Shown here: piece by piece, positions 1 through 9,064 of the stretch
Position numbering within the stretch: position 1 is the stretch's first letter
Layout: every line of letters begins with the position of its first letter
DNA from: Ferrovibrio sp.
Lineage (GTDB): Bacteria > Pseudomonadota > Alphaproteobacteria > Ferrovibrionales > Ferrovibrionaceae
Length of the DNA stretch: 64,000 nucleotides
Direction: 5' to 3'
Assembly: GCF_017994015.1 (NCBI RefSeq)
Contig: NZ_JAGOLP010000001.1
Location: 62,001 to 126,000, forward strand
Made by a program: the position numbers and the translations under genes
Notes under the pieces: generated by a model
Database searches by the model: none
What the model saw: only the letters and a program-made list of their open reading frames with translations
What the model was told of the DNA's origin: nothing

Positions 1-63
1 CGCTCGTTTGCCTCAGGCGGGGCCCATCCCCACCCTCGGCCGCCCCGAAAGCCTAAACGGAAA

Positions 64-108
64 ACGCCCGCTGCCGCCCAGATGCTTTACCTGGGTGGAA
101 ACGGGCGT
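64..108 (-). terminator. Hairpin downstream of rpsO, probable terminator or processing site
   Basis: On the minus strand, about 70 nt past the rpsO stop, 7-bp arms (64-70 with 102-108) enclose a second 5-bp stem (77-81 with 91-95). The outer stem is followed by TTTTCCGTTT. This fits an intrinsic terminator, or the rpsO-pnp intercistronic hairpin known from many proteobacteria. pnp is expected further left but lies outside the window, so the role cannot be decided. The rest of 1-63 shows nothing I can assign. Confidence 0.5.
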
Positions 109-175
109 CGTCGAAAGGTTCCGAGGCTGGGCCGCCGGAGCGCGCAGTAGCGATAGCGGCGGCGGCCATTCCTGA

Positions 176-445
176 TTACTTGCGCAGACCCAGACGCTGG
201 ATCAGGCTGTCGTAGCGCGGGGCTTCGACACGCTTGAGATAGTCCAGCAGGCTGCGGCGCTTGGAAACCATCATCAGCAGGCCGCGACGGGAATGCACAT
301 CCTTGCCGTGGCTCTTGAAGTGGCTGGAAAGATTGTTGATACGCTCGGTGAGCAAGGCCACCTGGATTTCCGGCGAACCGGTATCGCCCGGCTTGGTGGC
401 ATATTCGGCAACCAGCGCCTTCTTGCGTTCTGCGGTAATGGTCAT
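176..445 (-). CDS. rpsO: 30S ribosomal protein S15
   Basis: Ribosomal protein uS15, which binds the central domain of 16S rRNA early in 30S assembly and helps form an intersubunit bridge. The 89 residues are the normal full length. The GDTGSPEIQ motif lies near residues 21-29 and the basic HSRRGLL...SKRR block near 51-64, both family hallmarks. It is the last gene of the leftward rimP-nusA-ylxR-infB-rbfA-truB-rpsO series, 18 bp after truB, and is followed by a hairpin that may end the operon or separate it from pnp. Autoregulation by S15 binding its own leader is known in E. coli; I see no clear evidence for it here. Confidence 0.98.
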   Translation of the reverse strand: MTITAERKKALVAEYATKPGDTGSPEIQVALLTERINNLSSHFKSHGKDVHSRRGLLMMVSKRRSLLDYLKRVEAPRYDSLIQRLGLRK

Positions 446-463
446 GACTTCAACTCCTCGACA

Positions 464-1375
464 TCATTGGTTGAACAGACGCACGGGCCGCACCTCATCG
501 GCAACGCGCTGGCCGATACCGACGGCTTTGCCATCGGCCTTGACCAGCAGCTCACCTTCTGGGGGAAGCGGTAAGCCCGTGCAGATCACCCGTATGCTCT
601 GGCCGTGCCTGAGGCGTTCGGCTTGAGGGCCGGTCACGACCAGGGCCGGGATGTCGTCCAGCGCGGTCTCGATCGGCAACAGGTATTCTGACGCGGCGTC
701 CTTTTGGCATAGTTCGCCGAGTGAATCCAGTGAAAAAGCCGTTTCGGCGCTGAATCGGCCAACCCGCGTGCGGCGAAGCATCACCACATGGCCGAAACAA
801 CCCAGGGCTTCGCCCAGATCACGCGCCAAGGCCCGGATATAGGTTCCCTTGCCGCAGGCCACCTCAAACAGCGCCTGATCCGGCGCCGGCATGTCGAGCA
901 GCTCAAACCGATCAATGCGCACCGGGCGCGGCGCCAGATCAACTACTTCACCCTGGCGCGCCAGGGCATAGGCGCGGCGGCCATCCACCTTCAAGGCTGA
1001 AAAGGCCGGCGGGCGCTGCAAAATCTCGCCGCTGAATTGCGGCAGCAGGGCACGGATCGCGGCTTCGGTCGGGCGGTTTTCGGATTGCGCCACCACCTCG
1101 CCCTCGGCATCGTCGGTGCTGGTGGCAGCGCCCCATTGCGCCATGAAACGATAAACCTTGGCGGCGCCCATGGCATAGGCCACCGTCTTGGTGGCTTCGC
1201 CCAGCGCAATCGGCAACACGCCACTGGCCAGCGGATCAAGCGTGCCGCCATGGCCGGCCTTGGCCGCGCCGGTCAGCCGGCGCACCGCGCCAACCGCCTG
1301 GGTTGAGGTCATGCCGAGCGGCTTGTCGAGAATAACCCAACCGCTGATCGGCAGGCCTTTGCGCTGCCGGCTCAC
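464..1375 (-). CDS. truB: tRNA pseudouridine(55) synthase TruB
   Basis: Isomerises U55 to pseudouridine in the T-loop of elongator tRNAs. With a GTG start at 1375 the protein is 303 residues. That start lies 10 nt after the rbfA stop and places the conserved ISGWVILDKPLGMTS segment at the N-terminus; an upstream in-frame extension would run deep into rbfA. The catalytic aspartate is Asp47 in GGTLDPLASG. The later GTYIRALARDLGEALG and RRTRVG motifs are also typical, and the C-terminal ~60 residues fit a small PUA-like domain. It sits between rbfA and rpsO, the standard proteobacterial order. Confidence 0.96.
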   Translation of the reverse strand: MSRQRKGLPISGWVILDKPLGMTSTQAVGAVRRLTGAAKAGHGGTLDPLASGVLPIALGEATKTVAYAMGAAKVYRFMAQWGAATSTDDAEGEVVAQSENRPTEAAIRALLPQFSGEILQRPPAFSALKVDGRRAYALARQGEVVDLAPRPVRIDRFELLDMPAPDQALFEVACGKGTYIRALARDLGEALGCFGHVVMLRRTRVGRFSAETAFSLDSLGELCQKDAASEYLLPIETALDDIPALVVTGPQAERLRHGQSIRVICTGLPLPPEGELLVKADGKAVGIGQRVADEVRPVRLFNQ

Positions 1376-1385
1376 AGAAAATATC

Positions 1386-1850
1386 TCACTGGGCTTCGTC
1401 TTCGCCGGCCGGCTTTTCGATATCGGCACGCACCTCGGGGCGATGCAGCACCTGCTCGATCCGCTGTGCGGTATCGAAGCTGTGGTCGAGCTTGAACGAC
1501 AGGCTGGGAGCATGGCGCAGGTTTAGCGGCTGCGCCACCAGGGTGCGGATATAGGCCTGGGCGCGATTTAGCCCGGCCACCACCTTGGCCGATTCCGGGC
1601 CGGCACCGGCCAGCGGGATCACAAAGGCGGTGGCATTCTTGAGGTCGGGACTGACCCGCACCTCGGTGACGGTGACAATCATGCCATCCAGATCGGGATC
1701 GCGGAAATGCGCCTGGCGCAGCACATCCGAGAGGACATGGCGGATTTCCTCGCCCACCCGCAGCTGGCGCTGGCTGCGGCCACCGGGCAGCGTATCCTGC
1801 TGGCCCCGGCCCTGTTGGCCGGCGCCATGGCCTTTTGCGCGTCGCGTCAT
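1386..1850 (-). CDS. rbfA: 30S ribosome-binding factor A
   Basis: Ribosome maturation factor that binds the 5' region of 16S rRNA and helps late 30S assembly, also needed for cold adaptation in E. coli. The 154-residue protein has the single KH-like domain of the family: R(V)GEEIRHVLSDVL near residues 30-42, then TVTEVRVSPDLKNATAFV near 60-77 and the SFKLDHSFD stretch near 118-127. The first ~28 residues are basic and glutamine-rich and are not conserved in general. The acidic C-terminus (GEDEAQ) is common in alphaproteobacteria. It lies 34 bp after infB and just before truB. Confidence 0.95.
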   Translation of the reverse strand: MTRRAKGHGAGQQGRGQQDTLPGGRSQRQLRVGEEIRHVLSDVLRQAHFRDPDLDGMIVTVTEVRVSPDLKNATAFVIPLAGAGPESAKVVAGLNRAQAYIRTLVAQPLNLRHAPSLSFKLDHSFDTAQRIEQVLHRPEVRADIEKPAGEDEAQ

Positions 1851-1884
1851 GCTTCGCTCCTGCTACCGAACGATAGCACCAGCC

Positions 1885-4866
1885 CTAGAGCTGGCGCGCC
1901 ACCGTTTCAAGCTCGAAACACTCGATCATGTCGCCCTGCTTGATGTCGTCGTAATTCTCGAACGACATGCCGCAATCCATACCCTGCTTGACCTCACGGA
2001 CATCGTCCTTGAAGCGCTTGAGCGTGGAAAGCTGGCCCTCATGCACCACCACATTGTCGCGCAGCAGGCGCACCTTGGCGCCACGCTTGACCATGCCTTC
2101 GGTGATCATGCAGCCCGCCACCTTGCCAACCTTGGTGATGTTGAACACTTCGCGGATCTGCGCGTAACCGAGGAAGTTCTCGCGCACTGTCGGCGCCAGC
2201 ATGCCCGAAAGCAGTGCCTTCAGATCGTCCAGCACGTTGTAGATGATCGAGTAGTAGCGGATATCGACGCCATCGCGCTCGGCCATGTCGCGCGCCTGCT
2301 TGGAAGCGCGCACATTGAAGCCGATGATGATGCCGCCCGAGGCACCGGCCAGGGCGATGTCGCTTTCGCTGATGGCGCCCACGGCACCATGCAGCACACG
2401 CACCGCCACCTCTTCGGTAGCCAGTTTCTGCGCTGAACCCAGGATCGCTTCCAGCGAGCCCTGCACGTCGGCCTTGATCACCACCGGCAGTTCCTTGGCT
2501 TCGCCGGCCTTGATCTTGGAGAACATCTGTTCAAGCGTGCCGCGCGCACCCTGCACGGCGCGGGCATCACGCTGCTTGCGCTGGCGGAATTCGGCCACTT
2601 CGCGGGCGCGGGCTTCGTTCTCCACCACCATGAACTCGTCGCCGGCTTCCGGCGTGCCTTGCAGGCCGAGCACTTCCACCGGCACGGACGGGCCGGCTTC
2701 AACCACATTCTTGCCCTTGTCGTCGATCAGGGCGCGAACACGGCCATAGGCATTGCCGGCCACGAATACATCGCCGACATGCAGCGTGCCACGCTGCACC
2801 AGCACAGTGGCAACCGAACCACGGCCCCGCTCCAGCTTGGCTTCGATCACCACGCCATCGGCGCGACGATCCGGATTGGCCTTGAGATCAAGGATTTCGG
2901 CTTGCAGCAGGATCAGCTCTTCAAGCTGATCCAGGTTGGTCTTGGCCTTGGCCGAGACTTCCACCGACTGCACTTCGCCGCCAAGCTGTTCAACCACGAT
3001 GCCATGTTGCAGCAATTCGCGGCGCACCTTGTCCGGATTGGCCTGCGGCTTGTCGCATTTGTTGATCGCCACCACCACCGGCACTTCGGCGGCCTTGGCA
3101 TGATGGATCGCTTCCACGGTCTGCGGCATCACGCTGTCATCGGCCGCCACCACCAGCACCACGATATCGGTGGCCTTGGCGCCGCGCGCACGCATCTGCG
3201 TGAAGGCTTCATGGCCTGGCGTATCCAGGAAGGTGATCGCCTTGCCGGATTTGAGATGCACCTGATAGGCGCCGATATGCTGGGTGATGCCACCGGCTTC
3301 ACCGCCGGCCACATCGGTCTGGCGCAGCGCATCCAGCAGCGAGGTCTTGCCGTGATCGACATGGCCCATGATGGTGACCACCGGCGGACGCGGCAGCAGC
3401 ACCGCATCCTCATCCTTCTCGGCCACCAGGCCGATTTCGATATCGGATTCGGCGACACGCTGGATGCGATGGCCAAATTCGGTGACCAGCAATTCGGCGG
3501 TATCGGCGTCGATCACCTGATTCATCGTTGCCATCACGCCCATCTTCATCAGGGCCTTGATCACATCGACGGCACGTTCGGCCATACGGTTGGCCAGTTC
3601 CTGCACGGTGATGGTTTCCGGCACCACCACATCGCGCAACACCTTCTGCGGCGCATCCTGCATCTGCTGCATCATGCGCTTTTCGCGCTCGACGCGGCGG
3701 CGGAAGGACGCAACCGAGCGCACGCGCTCGTTGTCGTCCAGCGCAGCGGTGATGGTCAGCTTGCCACGGCGGCGGTCATCGCCCGTACGCGCCTTGCTTG
3801 GCGCCGGACGCGCCGGTGCAGCCTTGGCGCCAGCACCCACCTTGCGGCGCGCACTGCCCTCTTCTTCTTCTTCGGCATGCGGCGCACGGCCACCCGGCAG
3901 CGGCGCTGCGGCGGCAGGGGCGGCGGCGGCATTATCCTTGCTGGCGGCTTCCTTGGCCGGGCTGGTCTTGGCCTGATCGGCAACCAGACGGCGGGCGGCT
4001 TCGGCTTCAGCCTTCTTGCGGGCTTCTTCCTCGGCCTTCTTGCGCGCATCTTCCTCGGCAGCGCGGCGCGAGGCAGCCTCGCGTTCGGCAACGGCGCGGG
4101 AGAGATGGTCCTGGCGCTTGCGCGCCTCTTCCTCAACCGCGCGGCGCATTTCGGCCACACGGCGCAGATCGTCAATATTGCGGGCGCGCTGCTGCTTCTC
4201 TTCTTCGCTCAGCGATTTCAGCACCATGCCGGTGGGGCGCGGCGCCACGGGCGCGCCACGCTGCGGGCCAGCGCGGCCGGAACGCGGATTCTCGCCGGTT
4301 GCCGGCGCCGACATGCGCGGGCCGCTGGTTGGCACGGTGCCGGTGGCCGGGGCAGACATGCGCGGCCCGGCAGACATGCGCGGGCCGGTGCTGGGCGCCG
4401 GCGCAGCGGCGGCGGCTGGCGCGGGCGTGGCTGCCAGCGCGACTGGCGCAGCAGCCACCGGCGCAGCAGCCGGCATCGCGGCTTCAACCGGTGCCGATTC
4501 GGCAGCAACTTCGACCTGCTCAACCTCACCGTCATGCTCGGCGGCCTTGGCAGCTTCATGGGCGGCGATGGTGGCCGCCAGCGACGGCCGGGTCTGCACC
4601 AGCGGGCCGGAGCCGACCGGGCGGTTGCCCTGCTGAGGGGCAGCGGCAGCAGGCGCGGAGGCGGCTGCGGCGGGCGCAGCTTCGGCAGGCTTGGCAGCCC
4701 CTGGCGGGGTGATGGTGCGCTTCTTGCGCACCTCCACCGTCACCGCCTTGGTCCGGCCATGGCTGAAGCTTTGGCGCACCTGTCCGGTCTCGACCGTCTT
4801 CTTCAACTCAAGACGCCTCGACCGACCCGCCAGCTTGTCCTTATCCTGCTCGTTAATATCGCTCAT
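1885..4866 (-). CDS. infB: Translation initiation factor IF-2
   Basis: GTPase that brings formyl-Met-tRNA to the 30S P site and promotes subunit joining. I chose the ATG at 4866 (993 residues) because [11 protein letters not shown] begins the alphaproteobacterial IF2-associated domain; an in-frame extension of 19 codons upstream has no recognisable content. Order: IF2-associated domain (1-50), Ala/Pro-rich linker with GPRMSA repeats (to ~210), a charged helical stretch rich in Arg, Glu and Ala (~215-315), the IF2-N domain (~415-480), the G domain with GHVDHGKT near 499-506, DTPGHEAF and NKCD near 599, and the beta-barrel and C-terminal fMet-tRNA-binding domains. It lies in the nusA operon between ylxR and rbfA. 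Confidence 0.98.
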   Translation of the reverse strand: MSDINEQDKDKLAGRSRRLELKKTVETGQVRQSFSHGRTKAVTVEVRKKRTITPPGAAKPAEAAPAAAASAPAAAAPQQGNRPVGSGPLVQTRPSLAATIAAHEAAKAAEHDGEVEQVEVAAESAPVEAAMPAAAPVAAAPVALAATPAPAAAAAPAPSTGPRMSAGPRMSAPATGTVPTSGPRMSAPATGENPRSGRAGPQRGAPVAPRPTGMVLKSLSEEEKQQRARNIDDLRRVAEMRRAVEEEARKRQDHLSRAVAEREAASRRAAEEDARKKAEEEARKKAEAEAARRLVADQAKTSPAKEAASKDNAAAAPAAAAPLPGGRAPHAEEEEEGSARRKVGAGAKAAPARPAPSKARTGDDRRRGKLTITAALDDNERVRSVASFRRRVEREKRMMQQMQDAPQKVLRDVVVPETITVQELANRMAERAVDVIKALMKMGVMATMNQVIDADTAELLVTEFGHRIQRVAESDIEIGLVAEKDEDAVLLPRPPVVTIMGHVDHGKTSLLDALRQTDVAGGEAGGITQHIGAYQVHLKSGKAITFLDTPGHEAFTQMRARGAKATDIVVLVVAADDSVMPQTVEAIHHAKAAEVPVVVAINKCDKPQANPDKVRRELLQHGIVVEQLGGEVQSVEVSAKAKTNLDQLEELILLQAEILDLKANPDRRADGVVIEAKLERGRGSVATVLVQRGTLHVGDVFVAGNAYGRVRALIDDKGKNVVEAGPSVPVEVLGLQGTPEAGDEFMVVENEARAREVAEFRQRKQRDARAVQGARGTLEQMFSKIKAGEAKELPVVIKADVQGSLEAILGSAQKLATEEVAVRVLHGAVGAISESDIALAGASGGIIIGFNVRASKQARDMAERDGVDIRYYSIIYNVLDDLKALLSGMLAPTVRENFLGYAQIREVFNITKVGKVAGCMITEGMVKRGAKVRLLRDNVVVHEGQLSTLKRFKDDVREVKQGMDCGMSFENYDDIKQGDMIECFELETVARQL
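4306..4386 (-). repeat. Three 18-bp repeats encoding GPRMSA inside infB
   Basis: Three in-frame copies of an 18-bp unit encoding Gly-Pro-Arg-Met-Ser-Ala lie at 4306-4323, 4351-4368 and 4369-4386 (the last two are tandem), in the disordered Ala/Pro-rich linker of IF-2. The copies differ at a few third positions. Such linkers expand and contract easily. I see no functional signal beyond low-complexity sequence. Confidence 0.75.
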
Positions 4867-4951
4867 ACCTGTTCCGCTTCCGCCGCCGACGACACCTGCC
4901 GCCAGCCTTCCGAGTTGGCGCAACGACCGCCATGGCCGCTACGCTTACGCA

Positions 4952-5395
4952 TCACAATTCACTACCCGCCCCGCTCAACTGGGGCTCCCCGCGCAACCTG
5001 GCGAGGCACTCCAAATCCCGCGCCAGGCGCCGGCGCAGCGGCGTATCCGCCGCCAGGCCCGGCCCGGCCCGCTCAACCCGCTGCGCCAACAGGGCGCAAT
5101 GGGCCTGAAACACCGCCAGTGTGCGCGCCGGCAGATCAGCCGGCACCCGCACTGCACGCCGCGCGGCGCGCGCAAACAATTTGCGCTCCGCCGCCGAACC
5201 AGCCACCAGCCGGGTCAGCAAACCCGCATCCGGCGCCAGCCATAAACCCCGGCCACCCAACTTGCGGCCCGGATCCGGCATCACCTCGCCCGTCGCATCG
5301 ATCACAAAGCGGATCAGATGCGTGGGCGCCCTACGCTCGCCGCTGCCAAGGCAGCGGCGCGCCCTGTCCTTACGCCCCTTCGGCGCCGGCTTCAT
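4952..5395 (-). CDS. YlxR-family (DUF448) RNA-binding protein
   Basis: Small nucleic-acid-binding protein of the YlxR/DUF448 family, almost always encoded between nusA and infB; homologues have been linked to RNase P and to transcription regulation. With the ATG at 5395 (147 residues) it overlaps the nusA 3' end by 26 bp. The first ~75 residues carry the family signature: RRCLGSGERRAPTHLIRF, a pair of acidic residues after a Pro, and GGRGLWL. The rest is Ala/Leu/Arg-rich and helical; in many alphaproteobacteria this second part resembles an L7Ae-like fold, which I cannot confirm here. A start two codons upstream (5401) is equally possible. Confidence 0.85.
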   Translation of the reverse strand: MKPAPKGRKDRARRCLGSGERRAPTHLIRFVIDATGEVMPDPGRKLGGRGLWLAPDAGLLTRLVAGSAAERKLFARAARRAVRVPADLPARTLAVFQAHCALLAQRVERAGPGLAADTPLRRRLARDLECLARLRGEPQLSGAGSEL

Positions 5396-6896
5396 CGGCA
5401 TACCAATGCTGCCGCGCCGCCATGATGATGGCATTGGCATCGTCATTCGACAGCACGCCGTCACCAACAATCTCCTGCAACTCGTCGCCGGCCAGATCGG
5501 CCAGGTCGTCGAGCGTCTTGACGCCCTTCTCGCCGAGCGCAGCCAGCATCGGCGGCGTCAGCCCCTCGATGGCAGCGATCTCGTCGGTAACGCCAAGCGC
5601 CTTGCGCTTGTCTTCAAATTCCTCGTTGCGCCTCTCGATATATTCAAGCGCGCGATCGTGCAGTTCCTGCGCCAGATCGCCATCAAAGCCTTCGATTTCC
5701 ATCAATTCTTCAACCGGCAGATAGGCCAGTTCCTCAACCTTGGCGAAGCCTTCAGTGACCAGCAGCTGGGCAATCACCTCGTCCACATCCAGCGCATCGA
5801 TGAAGAGCTGGCTGCGCTCGCGGAATTCCTTCTGGCGGCGCTCGCTCTCTTCTTCCTCGGTCAGGATGTCGATGTCGTAGCCGGTGAGCTGCGACGCCAG
5901 CCGCACATTCTGGCCGCGACGGCCGATGGCCAGCGAAAGCTGATCGGTCGGCACCACCACTTCAACCCGGTTGGTTTCTTCATCCAGCACCACCTTGGCC
6001 ACTTCGGCCGGGGCCAGCGCATTGACGATGAAGGTGGCCGGATCGGGCGACCATTTGATGATGTCGATCTTTTCGCCCTGCAATTCGTTCACCACCGCCT
6101 GCACGCGGCTGCCGCGCATGCCGACGCAGGCGCCGACCGGATCGATGGAATTGTCATTCGACAACACGGCGATCTTGGCGCGGCTGCCCGGATCGCGCGC
6201 CACGGCGCGGATTTCGATGATGCCGTCATAAACTTCCGGCACTTCCTGGGCAAACAGCTTGGCCATGAATTGCGGATGCGAGCGCGACAGGAAAATCTGC
6301 GGGCCGCGCGGTTCGCGGCGCACATCGTAGATATAGGCGCGCGCCCGATCGCCCTGGCGGAAGGTCTCGCGCGGCAGCAATTCGTCGCGGCGCACAATCG
6401 CCTCGGCGCGGCCGAGATCGATGGTGACATTGCCATATTCAACACGCTTGACCAGGCCGTTGACGATCTCGCCGATGCGATCCTTGTATTCGTCATACTG
6501 CCGCTCGCGCTCGGCTTCGCGCACCTTCTGCACGATGACCTGCTTGGCGGTCTGTGCCTGGATGCGGCCAAAATCAATCGGCGGCAGCGGTTCGGCGATC
6601 ACATCGCCAACCTGGGCATCGGGATTGCGGCGCTGCGCTTCCACCAGGCCGATCTCGATGGCGTCATTCTCCACCTTCTCGACCACCTGCAAATGGCGCT
6701 CCAGGCGGATTTCGCCGCTCTTGCGGTCGATATCGGCATGGATGTCATTCTCCAGGCCGTAGCGTGCCCGCGCGGCTTTCTGGATGGCATCTTCCATCGC
6801 CATCAGCACCACATCGCGGTCGATGGTTTTTTCACGAGCGACCGCATCGGCCACTTGCAGCAATTCGATGCGGTTATAACTGGTCACGGGTTCCAT
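5370..6896 (-). CDS. nusA: Transcription termination/antitermination factor NusA
   Basis: RNA polymerase-binding elongation factor acting in pausing, intrinsic and Rho-dependent termination and rRNA antitermination. The 508 residues show the complete alphaproteobacterial layout: N-terminal RNAP-binding domain (1-~130), S1 domain (~135-200), tandem KH domains (~230-345, with GACVGMRGSRVQAVVNEL and the IGRRGQNVRLASQLTG loop), and two acidic helix-hairpin repeats (~370-430 and ~440-500). rimP lies 30 bp upstream and ylxR overlaps the 3' end. In E. coli NusA autoregulates this operon, which is relevant to the hairpins in the leader at 7555-7599. Confidence 0.98.
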   Translation of the reverse strand: MEPVTSYNRIELLQVADAVAREKTIDRDVVLMAMEDAIQKAARARYGLENDIHADIDRKSGEIRLERHLQVVEKVENDAIEIGLVEAQRRNPDAQVGDVIAEPLPPIDFGRIQAQTAKQVIVQKVREAERERQYDEYKDRIGEIVNGLVKRVEYGNVTIDLGRAEAIVRRDELLPRETFRQGDRARAYIYDVRREPRGPQIFLSRSHPQFMAKLFAQEVPEVYDGIIEIRAVARDPGSRAKIAVLSNDNSIDPVGACVGMRGSRVQAVVNELQGEKIDIIKWSPDPATFIVNALAPAEVAKVVLDEETNRVEVVVPTDQLSLAIGRRGQNVRLASQLTGYDIDILTEEEESERRQKEFRERSQLFIDALDVDEVIAQLLVTEGFAKVEELAYLPVEELMEIEGFDGDLAQELHDRALEYIERRNEEFEDKRKALGVTDEIAAIEGLTPPMLAALGEKGVKTLDDLADLAGDELQEIVGDGVLSNDDANAIIMAARQHWYADEAGAEGA

Positions 6897-6926
6897 GGTC
6901 GGGTCCTCGAACGCGTCCTAGATCGT

Positions 6927-7502
6927 TTACGCAATGGCGGTTTCAGTGCCGGCACCGGCACCGGTTTCCGCCAGGGCAGCCTTCAGGCTGGCCCCATGGC
7001 GGAGCAATTCATCAGTCAGCACCAGCTTGGCACTGGCGATATCGGCATGTGGCAGCACCCAGCGCTGAACCTGCCCGTCCTTGCCGGCTTCCTCATCTTC
7101 CAGCATCACGCCGGCAGCGCCTTCCAGGCCGAGCAAGCGGCCACGGAAACGCTTGCGGCCCTGATGCGGCGCGCCCAGCTCGATACGGGCAACGAAGCCC
7201 TTGAAACGCTCAAAATCCACCGGCTTGACCAGCGGGCGATCCAGCCCGGGCGAGGAGACTTCCAGGTTGTAGGCTTCCTTGATCGGGTCTTCGACATCCA
7301 GAATAGCCGACACGGCGCGGCTGATCTCGGTGCAATCCTCGATGGTGAAGCCGCCATCATGCGCTGCCCCGCCGCTGTCGCGTTCAGCCATGATCTGCAA
7401 CACCGGACGCTGACCGCCTTGCAGTCGCACACGCACCAGCAAATAGCCCATTGCGCTGAGCGTGGGCTCGATAAGCTGCTCGATCTTGGCAACCGCGGTC
7501 AT
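6927..7502 (-). CDS. rimP: Ribosome maturation factor RimP
   Basis: Assembly factor for the 30S subunit that helps S12 and its partners join. The 191 residues contain the N-terminal alpha/beta domain with the conserved VSSPGLDRPL motif near residues 83-92, and the C-terminal Sm-like barrel with the GxxRFRGRLLG pattern. An acidic 'EDEEAGKDGQ' loop and an alanine-rich tail end the protein. It is the first gene of the leftward rimP-nusA-infB operon; a promoter (7647-7674) and two hairpins lie in the 180 bp upstream. The ATG at 7502 is the first start with full-length homology. Confidence 0.95.
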   Translation of the reverse strand: MTAVAKIEQLIEPTLSAMGYLLVRVRLQGGQRPVLQIMAERDSGGAAHDGGFTIEDCTEISRAVSAILDVEDPIKEAYNLEVSSPGLDRPLVKPVDFERFKGFVARIELGAPHQGRKRFRGRLLGLEGAAGVMLEDEEAGKDGQVQRWVLPHADIASAKLVLTDELLRHGASLKAALAETGAGAGTETAIA

Positions 7503-7554
7503 GCCTCGGGGCTACACTCCATGTAAAGGTCGGATACGGCCTGTCCCCCGGAAA

Positions 7555-7599
7555 CGGAACCGAAGTTCCGAAACGAAAAATGGGCCGTCTGGCCCATTT
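7555..7599 (-). terminator. Two leader hairpins upstream of rimP; the first terminator-like
   Basis: Reading leftwards, a perfect 9-bp stem (7591-7599 with 7578-7586) closes a 4-nt loop and is followed directly by TTTTTCGTTT, the form of an intrinsic terminator. Eleven or so nt later a second 6-bp stem (7565-7570 with 7555-7560) closes a UUCG tetraloop. They could terminate readthrough from metK-trmB-cbtA. Because a good promoter lies upstream of them, they also sit in the 5' leader of the rimP-nusA-infB mRNA and could act as an attenuator. Confidence 0.6.
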
Positions 7600-7646
7600 C
7601 CTCATCCTTCTGATCCAACCCAGGACCAGGCCAGCAATGTGGCGCC

Positions 7647-7674
7647 TTTATACCCGCAAATTCCCAGGATGCAA
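7647..7674 (-). promoter_or_regulatory. Promoter of the rimP-nusA-infB operon
   Basis: On the minus strand TTGCAT (7669-7674) and TATAAA (7647-7652) are separated by 16 bp, a good match to the housekeeping consensus. The expected start near 7640 gives a leader of about 135 nt before the rimP ATG at 7502, containing both hairpins at 7555-7599. The promoter begins just after the 3' end of the CbtA-like gene. Assignment rests on sequence resemblance only. Confidence 0.55.
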
Positions 7675-7681
7675 GGCTTTT

Positions 7682-8299
7682 CTAGCTGGAAACGGCCTGG
7701 CTCATGCGCCGCAGCACCCAGGCAGTGCCCAAGCCCAGCGCCAGCCAGAATAGCAGGTCAAGGCCAAGATCAACCAGCATAAAGCCGGGCGGCAGCATCG
7801 AGTCTTCAGCTTCGATGGCGGATTCCGGCGCTAAAACCGGCGGTAGCAGCGCCGGCACCAGGCCAAACCAACGCCAGCGCCGGCCAAAGGCAAGCAGCGC
7901 AAGGCCAAACACGGCACCGCCTGCCGCCACCAGCCACCAGAATGAGCGGCCTTCGGGGCTGATTTCACTCAGGCTGGGCGGCGTGCTGAGCGCCGGCAGC
8001 AGTGCCAGGGCGACAAAGCCGGCCAGGCCCCACAAGGCCGCCTCACGCCAGCGCACATGGCCCGGCGGCGGCACGCGCTGCACATAAATTGCTGCCAGCA
8101 GCATCGAGACCACCACGCCAAAGGCAATGTTGCGCAGGATCAGGGCATCCATCTGCTTGTTGGGCGGCGGCAAATCCAGCCCGGCCAGTTCCAGCGCCGC
8201 ACGTCGCAGCGGCAATTCAAGGATATGCTGGCCCAGCGTAAGCAGCAGGGCTGCAATCAGGCCACCGGCAATGCCGGCCAGGATGAGCCGCAGTGTCAT
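7682..8299 (-). CDS. CbtA-like membrane protein (putative cobalt transporter subunit)
   Basis: A 205-residue integral membrane protein with about five hydrophobic segments (roughly 4-24, 52-70, 86-106, 122-140 and 175-195). The pattern of an N-terminal LAGIAGGLIAALLLTL helix, then GLAGFVALALLPALSTPP and a following short charged segment, resembles CbtA, the predicted cobalt permease subunit usually found with the small His-rich CbtB behind a B12 riboswitch. No cbtB or riboswitch is seen here; instead the gene sits 21 bp after trmB in a translation-gene block. CbtA-like is my best call; an unrelated five-helix protein is possible. The terminator-like hairpin at 7578-7599 lies downstream. Confidence 0.5.
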   Translation of the reverse strand: MTLRLILAGIAGGLIAALLLTLGQHILELPLRRAALELAGLDLPPPNKQMDALILRNIAFGVVVSMLLAAIYVQRVPPPGHVRWREAALWGLAGFVALALLPALSTPPSLSEISPEGRSFWWLVAAGGAVFGLALLAFGRRWRWFGLVPALLPPVLAPESAIEAEDSMLPPGFMLVDLGLDLLFWLALGLGTAWVLRRMSQAVSS

Positions 8300-8320
8300 G
8301 GGCGAACCCCGAATATCGGA

Positions 8321-9064
8321 TCAGAGGCGCTGAAACCGAAAATACAGGCAGGCTCGGCCGGCGGCCACTGCTTTTCGCTCATACTTGCTGCTGGGCCAAT
8401 CCGCCGGTCGCCGGCGCCAATCGGCGGCACACTCGGCCAGCCAGCGGAAGCGCGGCTCGGCCAGGGCATGCAGCAGCATGGCGCGGCCGTAATCCGGCAC
8501 ATCGGTGCCCAGGCGCAACTCACCGCCCGGGCGGATCACACGCGCCAGATCAGCCAGCGTATCCGGGTTGACGATGCGGCGCCATTGATGGCGCTTCTTC
8601 GGCCAGGGATCGGGAAACAGCACAAAGGCGCACTCTATGCTGGCTGTGGGCAAAGCCTTGAGCAGCAGGCGCGCATCATCGGTGAACAGCCGGATACGGT
8701 GCGCCAGATCCTCGTCACCGGCCTCGGCCTTGTCGGCCACCACACCAACCAGTTTGGCCACGCCGTTGAGAAACGGCTCCACGCCGACGATGCCAACAGC
8801 CGGATGCGCCTCAGCCTGGGCCAGCAGATGATCGCCAACGCCAAAGCCGATTTCCAGCCAAGTGGCTACCACCGGCTTGCCGAACTGCACCGGGCTATCG
8901 GCGCGCGGCAATTCCAGACGCGGCAGCAGCGCGTCCATGCGCTCGGCGCTCAGCGGCGTCAGCTTGCGGCCACGGCGACGGCCAAAAATGAGACGGCGCG
9001 GCATCTCTGCCACGCCGTCCATTTCAGTATCGGCCACCGTTTCCTTGTCGGAAGCGGTCGTCAC
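8321..9064 (-). CDS. trmB: tRNA (guanine(46)-N7)-methyltransferase TrmB
   Basis: SAM-dependent enzyme that makes m7G46 in the tRNA variable loop. The GTG at 9064 overlaps the metK stop as GTGA (4 bp), giving 247 residues and indicating translational coupling to metK, whose product supplies its [13 protein letters not shown] (71-80) is the SAM-binding motif I, GVEPF (94-98) is motif II, and [10 protein letters not shown] (150-159) is the family's tRNA-binding/catalytic signature. [12 protein letters not shown] follows. The N-terminal [14 protein letters not shown] stretch is typical of alphaproteobacterial members. Confidence 0.95.
   Translation of the reverse strand: MTTASDKETVADTEMDGVAEMPRRLIFGRRRGRKLTPLSAERMDALLPRLELPRADSPVQFGKPVVATWLEIGFGVGDHLLAQAEAHPAVGIVGVEPFLNGVAKLVGVVADKAEAGDEDLAHRIRLFTDDARLLLKALPTASIECAFVLFPDPWPKKRHQWRRIVNPDTLADLARVIRPGGELRLGTDVPDYGRAMLLHALAEPRFRWLAECAADWRRRPADWPSSKYERKAVAAGRACLYFRFQRL

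Noticed and set aside
2659-5724. Very long open frame on the plus strand opposite infB, ylxR and nusA (and another at 5121-7526)
   Set aside because: The translation is His/Gln/Arg-rich low-complexity sequence without family motifs, and lies antisense to well-supported genes. Long antisense frames are expected in GC-rich DNA with this codon use.
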